From positions 716,290 to 780,289 of the forward strand of contig VZRZ01004923.1 in NCBI GenBank assembly GCA_013398175.1: a DNA stretch of 64,000 bases. The letters run 5' to 3'. This document shows positions 50,901 to 59,900 of this stretch, piece by piece. Positions within the stretch are counted from its first letter, which is position 1. Each line of letters begins with the position of its first letter. This DNA is from Climacteris rufus. Taxonomy: Eukaryota > Chordata > Aves > Passeriformes > Climacteridae. Under the pieces are notes generated by a model, which was given only the letters and a program-made list of their open reading frames with translations, was not told the origin of the DNA and made no database searches. The position numbers and the translations under genes are program-made.

Positions 50901-53900
50901 TGTGAAACCTAACACTATGGCACACAGATCTGCACATGAAATACTGAAATACTTCAACTTCTATGCTCAGGCCATGGTTTTATCCCCTACCCATGGTCAT
51001 GCATAACAGTCCTTCATCTTTTCTACTTTAAACCCCAGAGAGGTGGCAATTTAAGAGGCTCTCCTCTACAGGAAGCTAACATTTTAAAGCAATGACTACA
51101 TTTGGAAGAACAGCAATTCCAAGTTAAGTCTTCTGAAAAACTGTGACCACTTTCAGACTGCAAAAGGAACAAAAGACCAAACTGAATTCTACTCCACATT
51201 CAAGAACAGTGATAAACCACCTCATCATGCCACACCACCACAGAAAATCCAGTTAGGATGATTAGTTGCATTTGTTATACTGCTGCAGTTCATCTCCAAG
51301 CAGCCATTATAGCTTCATGATATTTAGTATAAAAAATATTGATGCAAAAGGACAATCCATTTTCCTCTGAATTCAAGCTGTTCAAACATGAAAAGTTTAC
51401 AGCTTTGAAAGCACTCTTGCCATTTCATGCTACGTTGGTTTAGGGGCAATGTCTGCTCTAATATCTGATGTGCCCTTTCCTAAGTTGTGCAGAGCACAAC
51501 AGCCTGCTTCTCAGTGTCAGGTTTCTCCCACAGGTCCGACAGCTCAGTGGTAAACAGACAGTATTGAATCACAGAATCATTTGAGCATGAAGAGACCTCT
51601 AAGATCACCAAGTCAGCAAATTAAAATTGTTCAAATATTATGTAATTTTTTCCATTTTTAACAAAGAGAATCCTACATACATCTACAGCATTAATAACAC
51701 AAACTAACTTATAAAATATATGCTTCCACTGCCAATATTCTAAGTGAAATTAGTGTTTAAAATACTTTTGTTTCTTGGCGCCATCACCTGGCACTCTGTT
51801 GTACAGTGCTGATTCCAAGTACTTCTTATCACTGACACCAGAAGAGATCTGCAGTTTAATCCAAGGAGCGGGTATCACCTGCCCAAAATAGCAGATTGAC
51901 AGGTTTCAAAGTTATACTCACATCACTTGTGGAGACTGCTCCTGTATCCACAGAACCCCCCGTACCACGCAGTTTCTAGCAAAAAAAAAAAAAAAAAAAA
52001 TTTAGAAACTTTCAAACCACAGTTGTTCTTCCCCCTTAAGGAAGAGTTGTTACAAAGTTTCTTTCAGTTCTCCAATCTATGGAGATTAATTCATAAAAGA
52101 TTTAGAATCTGTTAGATAGTTTTCCTGCTCAATATATTATCATAATATATTGTATTTATTTCCCACATACACTTGTCTATTCTGGTATATCAAAATTTAA
52201 TTTTTAATTTTTTAAGCATGGATTTAGTCAAGACTTTTATTCATGTTAGAATTTACAAACTGTACTCTTAAATTTTTCTGAAGGAAGTTCCAACTTTGAG
52301 ATTCTTCTTCCAGAAGAAAAAAATATAAATCCTTTTTAATAAGCCCAGTTTAGAAAACTCTGAAAAATATACCATTACTAAATCTACTCAATGTTTCTCC
52401 ACTCTCCAGAATCCACTTCTGCTACAACACTACCTAAAAGAATGAATACAAATCATTGGGTTTTGAAGGAAAAATCTCCAAAAGAGAATGATTCATCTTT
52501 GAAGGACAAGCCAGAAGTGGTTCGTATTCGGCTAATACCATAAAAACATGGCCCAAGTAAGTCAGAATTTATCCAGTTTCAAGAGACAGAACTAAAAATG
52601 AAAGCTTTCTACTACAGCAAACTGGAAAAAAAAATCAATATTCAATTTCTGCTGCCATGTGATCTTTCTTCCCAGCAAAAATAATGATTTCTGATAATCA
52701 GAACAAGAGAGGCAAAACAAAACCCCTTTAGCTCATATTTTCACAGTGTCCAGAAAGAAAATCAGAGTTAACCAACAGAAAAGCCAAAAAGCTTTTGTTA
52801 TTAACTTACATTTCAAGGACTAGAGTAGAAAATTTAAAACACTAAGTTAATTATGTACTTGAATAAAGGATATTTAACTTTAAAAATGATGAAGTAAAAT
52901 TTCATTTTAAAAAAACAAAAACACACCTCGTTTCCACATATATACATTCATAATCTTGAAAAAAACTTCCGAAGTCACTGTAATGTTTAAACAAAAGCAG
53001 CTTTTTACCTGTGAACTAAGCTGAGTTTTAATCCAGTTAAAATAGTAATTCAAGTCACTGCCTTCCATAAGCTCCCTCCCCCAAGCAGCCAGTTTGGCAA
53101 TAATTCTTGCTGCCTGAAAAAGAATGCAATAAACAGATTTTAAAAACACAGCAATTTCAGAATTCCCTGAGAAGTCCTGTATGCTTTGGAAACCAAAATT
53201 AGGTAAAAGATGATCCCCTACAGAAATCTACCTGTTTTCTACGCAGGGTACCCTTTGTGTCTAGTAATTTTGTCTCTTTACAGCTTTCTGCTGCTTCTAC
53301 TTCCACTAACTGTTTTGTTTTCCCAACCTTATCAGTTACCTGTAGCTGTTGAAGTTCACACAGCACCAATGAAGAACTCGGAAGGAGATGGATGGAAGTT
53401 ATCAATGGCTACTGCTGTAGGACACCATCAGAGTCAGATATCAATCAGAAGCAAGACACCTGATGGCCTAACACATGTGAGCAGGATTGATTTAAGCAAC
53501 TATGCCATATGAAACAAGTCATCTTCTAGAAGGAAAAAGTTTCAAGCCCAGAAAAAGAAAAGCAGAAAAACTAAAAGGGAAAGTAGAATTTAGGAATGAA
53601 GTTGAGGTGTAAAAATGTGGCCAGGTTAAGAATTTTCATGATGCCTATGGCCCAAGAATACTTAAAATAAGAGTATATTTCTATGTCAGTCTTTTCAAAT
53701 GATATTTGAAGTAAAACTATGCTGCAGCCTGCAGCTCATTTGCAAAAACATTTGAGCCAGATTATATATAAAGGGGCAGTGCAACCAAGAAATGACTGAA
53801 GTAGAGGTTCATTGGCCTGCACACAGCCGCCTGATAAGTGAGGAGACCATTCCAGCCACCTTACCATTTTACTGCATTCTCATGTGCAGCAGCAACACCA

Positions 53901-56900
53901 CTGATTTCTAGAGAAATTACAAGTGTGAGTCTAGAACAACAGTCTCTACGCTAAAGTGTGTCAAAGCCCCTTCTGAATGCAATTAAATAACCCTACAAAA
54001 TCCCTCCAGCTTTAAAACACAAGGTATTAGCTCCCTAGTCTACCATGCTCCTGAGTTAAAACTGCTGCCTGGTCCCCAAATGAGAGACCATTTACACATG
54101 GCAGAATTTGAGCCTGGACAGATGATTAATATTTTTATCTGGCTAGGCAGATGCAAAGACATGGCCTCAAAAGTCTTACAGTGTGCATAGTAAGGAGGAA
54201 AATAAATAAAATAAAACCAACAAAAACAACACAATCCTGAAACTTGGTTTTGAAAACAATCAGGTGCTTTAAAAAAAAACATACAGAGAGAGTATGAAAA
54301 GGCATAATAAGGCAGTAAACTTAGTTATTTTTAAGTGGATTCACTTCCTGTGAGCTGTTAAATTATTTCTATATTTTTGCAGTACCTAAAGAAAACAATA
54401 CCCGAGTAACACATCTCTGAGTAAAGAAATGTTGATTATCAAAATTTCTATACAGTACTTTTAAAAGTCACCATTCCAGGGACACTTTACCTGTATACTT
54501 GGGAAGTCATTATTGTCTGAGCTTGCTCAAACTGCAGTTTTGCGGGATGGGCCTTCATTAGCATTACGGCCAAAAAAAAACACAGTCACAAAAAAAAACC
54601 CAGCCACCTCCTCCCTCAGCTACACCAAGAACCCTGCTTCACATCTATGCAGTCAATCAGTTAGATTTAAAAGAAATAATTTTTTAATTAAAAAAACAGA
54701 CCAGGTCTGGCATCTTTCTTGAGAACAGGCCAGCTCACGGTTCAAGCCACAGCACAACCCCAAACACAGTTGCACTGGCCACACATAAGGGCAAACAGCA
54801 GGACTCGCCTGGTGTCCTGGAATCCTTGTACCAGTACTGCCACCACAGCCTAATGCAGGCCAGGTATGTGTTTTGCAGTTTGAGCCTCTGATTTAACTCT
54901 ACCATATCATGACAGTATAAACATACGCAGTAAAGAACAATTCACAGCTGTGCAGTTTTCTCTTCCTCAAGCCATCGTAAGTTTCACTGTTGGAAACTGT
55001 GGTCTCCACTAGGAATTTACAGTAATACAACCAAATGTTTGCCCCTCAAGGAAAAGAAAATGCTGAGATGAAATGGCCAGTTCTCACCACTGATGACAGA
55101 AGAATGTTAAGATTCCAGAAAAGTTACTCCATCTACATGAGCAGCACACAGTAGCTCAGAGCACAACAGGAACCATACACTGCACATGGCTGTACTGGGT
55201 TTGCCTGGGATGGATTTCATTTTCTTCATAGCAGTCTATATGATGCTGTGGTTTAGACTGGTGTCCAAAAGAGTGCTGGTAACATATCAGTGTTTTAGCT
55301 GCTGCTGAGCAGCACTTGCACAACATCAAGAATTTCTGTATCTCACTCTACACTTTCGGTGAGTCAGCTGGTTATTTGAGCATATGAGAGAATAAGGTTC
55401 ACCAAGGTAAAGATATTCACCTTGCACAAGATGAGAACCTAAATTCTAATATTTGTACAGCATTGACCAGCAGTTGTAATAAAAGTTAGTTTTTCAGGTA
55501 CGCCTTACTTTACTTAATTAATTCTAAAATCCCTGCTTTTCTGAGTTTTTAAAACCTGTCCTAATCTCCCAGAAAAAAAAACCAATTTCAATAAACAAGG
55601 TAACTTTTCTTTTTAAAGCATGGTTAAGTGAAGCTTGTATTAAGAATAACTCATCTAGACTGCAAGAGGAAAACTTCCCAGTCCAGACAGAAATTAAGCT
55701 TCAAATTCCAAAATCTCCTGAAGAAAAACCGAGCCAGCAATTTTCTCTGCCATCTTCAGAGACAGGTTCATTTAAAACTTACCATATGCACAGTGAAGAG
55801 ATCTTGTCGATTCAACATTGGCAGAAAATAGGACCATGCAGTGTTTTTACCACGTTTTGCATAATCAAAGAAGATGCAAACACGCTGATGATTTTCCTGT
55901 AAAAATTGGGAGAGAGGAAAAGATGACAGACTTGTAAAAGCATTCAATATAAAGTAGTTATTTGCTCCTTGCTATGTTGGCACAGATTATCAGAGCATAT
56001 CCTGCCTTATAACAGCCCACGGAAATTTTTCAGTTTGACAATTCCTTGTGGATACAGCTCATTTCAGCCCTCCAACATTAAGGTTAGAGATTTGGGGTGG
56101 AGGCAACAGGCCTTGAAGCCCTAACTGTATCCCAGCCAACATCTGCTTGAGCAAAAACACATTGCTTTTAAACAAGCAAGAGGAGTAAGAAATGAGAAAC
56201 AAGAGGAATACTGTCCTTTTTTAACAGAAATCTCCAATAAATTATACTTGATTTAAGTTCATACAAAGTCTTCCACACTTTTCTACTTCCACACAGGAGG
56301 CTGCTGTTCAACTTGTGCTACAAGTGAAATTTTGGGGGCATAAACTAGTCCTGCTTTTTCATTCCTCTCAATGGGACATGAGCTCTTCTCTCCCAGATTA
56401 GGCTGCTACAGATGCATGTTATCTCAAGCAACCTGCATATCTACAAGAGGACAGAGCCATCAGAAGTCTGTTCTCCAGGGCTTCTGTGCTGAGCCACAAG
56501 AGACCACAACTACCTGAACCCAGGCACCATGCAGTCTTTAAGTATTTCCCCTAATAATCACTACACAAAGGAGCTTATTACACTTCTTCCTAGAGTAGGC
56601 CAGAGAACAGGCCATACAAACATGAAGGAGAAAGAAAAGCTCTGCTGTTTCCTGGTAACCTACAAAAAAGACAGTCTCCCAGAAAAATCTTACACTTGAA
56701 TTCTTGCTTTGCCTCAAGCATTTCCATATGCTATCCAGCTTGGAGGACTGTAAGCTTTCCTTCTGAAGTGATGTCTCCCCACTGAAGTCAAACTACTACA
56801 ACCAAGTAAACAATTCCTATCAAGGAAGGCAAAACTGTATTTGGGAAACCCGCAAGAGGACAGTATCTCAGTCTCCACTATCCAAAGACTTTAATTTTCA

Positions 56901-59900
56901 AACTCCCTTAGCTAGAAAGACTTTTCTCCACCTACTCTGCACCCTATTATTAACCTGAAGGACCAAGAATCAGCTAGGCAAGCCTCCTTGTTGGAGTATG
57001 ATCCACTAAGAATAGGATGACCTGAATGTATCCATGATCTAAACGGTAACTGTTTTTACCTAAAAACCCAAGTCTTCTCACTTTTACTCTTCTCATTCTC
57101 TTCCCCATCCCACTGGTGGATGAGTGAGTGAGTGGCTGTGTGGTGCTTAGCTGCCAGCTGGGGTTAAACCACAACAGAACTGTACCACATGGGCTGCAAA
57201 TTGCTGCCCTGTTCCCTGACAGGGGAAGCTCAGGTGTCACCAGTGATCTGCCAGTTATAACCCTTACAGTGATCTAGTCTCTATATGGCATGTGCCAAAA
57301 AGCACCCAGGAATGGTCTCAAAATTTGGTGTTCAAACTATGAAATAGATAAAAAAAGTAAGATCTCAGAAACACAGTGCCTTTGGTGGAGAGCTTTCACT
57401 TTGTTAGGGTTTGTTTGAGGAAAGATGGCAGTTCAACCAAATAAATCGCTGCTAGCACCTGCTTGTGCTAAACAGTCTAGCTAAAAAAGATCAAGAACAA
57501 CTAGATCAATGAGTACAGTCTACAACACAGCTAAGGAGACAGACAGGCCTGGAAGTAGAAATGCTAAAATAACTTCAACATCTTGTCAATCAGAAGGCTC
57601 ATCTGGCCTGCTGCTAAGGTGTAGGATCAAGACAGAAGGGAAGAAAAACTCCCTGCAGCCCTGAAATATGTAGTGTTGCATCTTCCCAGGAAGCTACTGA
57701 CTTCACTGATAAAAAGAAAATCCTGAAGCTCTCACATCAACAGTTGAATAATTTAGCAGCTGTCATTTCTGAAGAAGCTAATGAAGTTCACTTGGGTGGT
57801 ACTGCTACCTGCACCAACTACAATGTAGGTTCTTAAAGATTTCATAAGTAACAGACTGTGCAGTGTGACGAGATCAATAATCCAAAGAAATTGTTCCAAG
57901 AATTTATCAGATGAAGAGAGTAAGAAATGTTTCCTCCAGGACACCAGTATGCTAACATTCTCCACCTTCAGAAGTAAGCAGAATGGTGATACTCCTAAAA
58001 GGTAAACACCACATTAATTTCACATTTGCCAGTGTTCAAAAGAAATCTTTCTTAGAAAGATCATTAAATCTGAAAGTAGAACTGGTGGAACAATCCTAGA
58101 CACCCAAGGAGGCTTTTGGTGAGCTCAAAACACAGTTGACATAATTTTTACCACCTCACAAGAAAAGCATAGAAAGGTAATAGAAGAACCACAGTCAGTC
58201 ATTATCAACACAGACAAAAGCTGGATAATGTTACCTGTGATCGTTTCTAGAAGTTTCAGCTATCAAAAGCACCTTCAAATATTATTTGTTCATCTCATGC
58301 AACTGCAGCAAACATCCTTGCTTAAGGCAAATTTTACTCAGAGTCAATGGCACCATGACAAGCCATGTCCTTGAACAATTTCTTGTTTAAAATCCTTGAA
58401 TGTACTGAATCAAGATGAGTTAGGCAAAGACAGGAGATTTCATATCCGTTACAGGAAAAAGGGGCAAGACTATTTACAGGAGCATGTATTGACAAGACAA
58501 GTGGGAACGGCTTCAAACTGGGAGCAGGTTTAGATATCAGGAAAAAATTATGAGGCACTGGAACAGGTTGCCCAGGGAAGCAGTTGGATGCTCTATCCCT
58601 GGAGGTCTTCGAGACCAGGCTGGATGGGGCTCTGAGCAACGTGGTCTAGCTGAAGGTGTCCCTGCCCACAGCAGGGGGGTTGGAACTAGATGATCTTCCA
58701 GATCCCCTTCCAACCCAAACCATTCCATGACTCTATGATACTGTGGATTCTTGTGCCCAGGCAGTCTGCAGAGACCCTGCCCTAAACTCACAGTCACAGA
58801 GTCATTGGTCAATATGCTGCTTTCTGACAAGAATCTTACACCTTAAAAATGTGCAACCAGGAGTCCATAAGGTGGCACTGACAGTAAGTTCCACCACCTG
58901 AACACAACCAAAACAAAAGTCCTGTTTTGGCCTTGCTGAGTGGAGATGTGGTAGGTTAGGAAACCCTGGAATAACAAGATCTGCTAACACTCACAAGAAG
59001 TTCCAAAGAAGGGCAAGTGAAATGGTTACTTCTCTGGACACTGATGTCTTGCACAGAGAGCAAGACCCATTCCTCACAAAAGTAGCTACAATAAACAGAA
59101 TTCTCACACATGGAGCCAAAGGTTGTCATCCAACGTGTAAACTAAAACAAGGTATTCCCAACTCAGTGTCCTAATCATAGAATGACACTGAGGGTCATTT
59201 TTGTCTTCTCTGCTTCTCGATGTTTGTGTCACACTGGACAAAAGTAAAACTAAAGAGTGACCAAGCTATAGATGAATAAATTGCTGCTATCACCACTAGC
59301 TATTATCCCATTATCCTAAATGTTGGAGCACTCACTTAGCTCTAATGTGCAGACAGATGCCTGAAAGAACACCACAGTCCCCACACTACACATAGTGTGG
59401 AGAGGTTCACACTTTTCATCTTGCCTGTTGAAATACCGAATACTCAGAGCTGGAATTAGAACTCACATGGTTCACCTTCAAGGGCAATGCCCTAAACCAG
59501 TATCACTAGACACATTTCACTGTAGTCTTGAATCAAATATAACATAAAACAGGAGAAGAGAAACTATCAAACACAGATAGCTTATGTGAACCCCAGCAAA
59601 AAAAAACCCACACAACTCACCCCATCTTGTTTCATCACTTCAAATACCTTCTCTTAGTCTACTTCAGAAAAAGGAAATATAAAAGCAGAATTATCTGACT
59701 GAGTAAAGCCTCCTCTTGAGTTGTCCCAGTCAGCTCAGCAGTCCTGAGAAAAAATTTAATAGCCTACTCTTATAAGCCACTGTATCCCATATCTACAAAG
59801 AGTTGTACTTTACATGGAATCAAAAGTTCCTGGTTTAAAATTAAACCATGCAGAATTTCAGAACATGTTTTTCTAAACCACCTAACTTATGTTGGAAACC

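Noticed and set aside
51525..51556. tRNA-like segment (CCGACAGCTCAGTGGTAAAC)
   Set aside because: It resembles a tRNA D-arm box only superficially. No T-arm GTTCGA-type box, anticodon arm or acceptor pairing follows.
55191..57176. 5' and 3' pieces of one LTR split by a later event
   Set aside because: A conserved ATP6V1H exon with correct splice sites lies between them (55783-55896), so they must be separate insertions.
59381..59400. Perfect 8-bp inverted repeat with a 4-base loop
   Set aside because: About one such hairpin is expected by chance in 64 kb. No other structure supports it.
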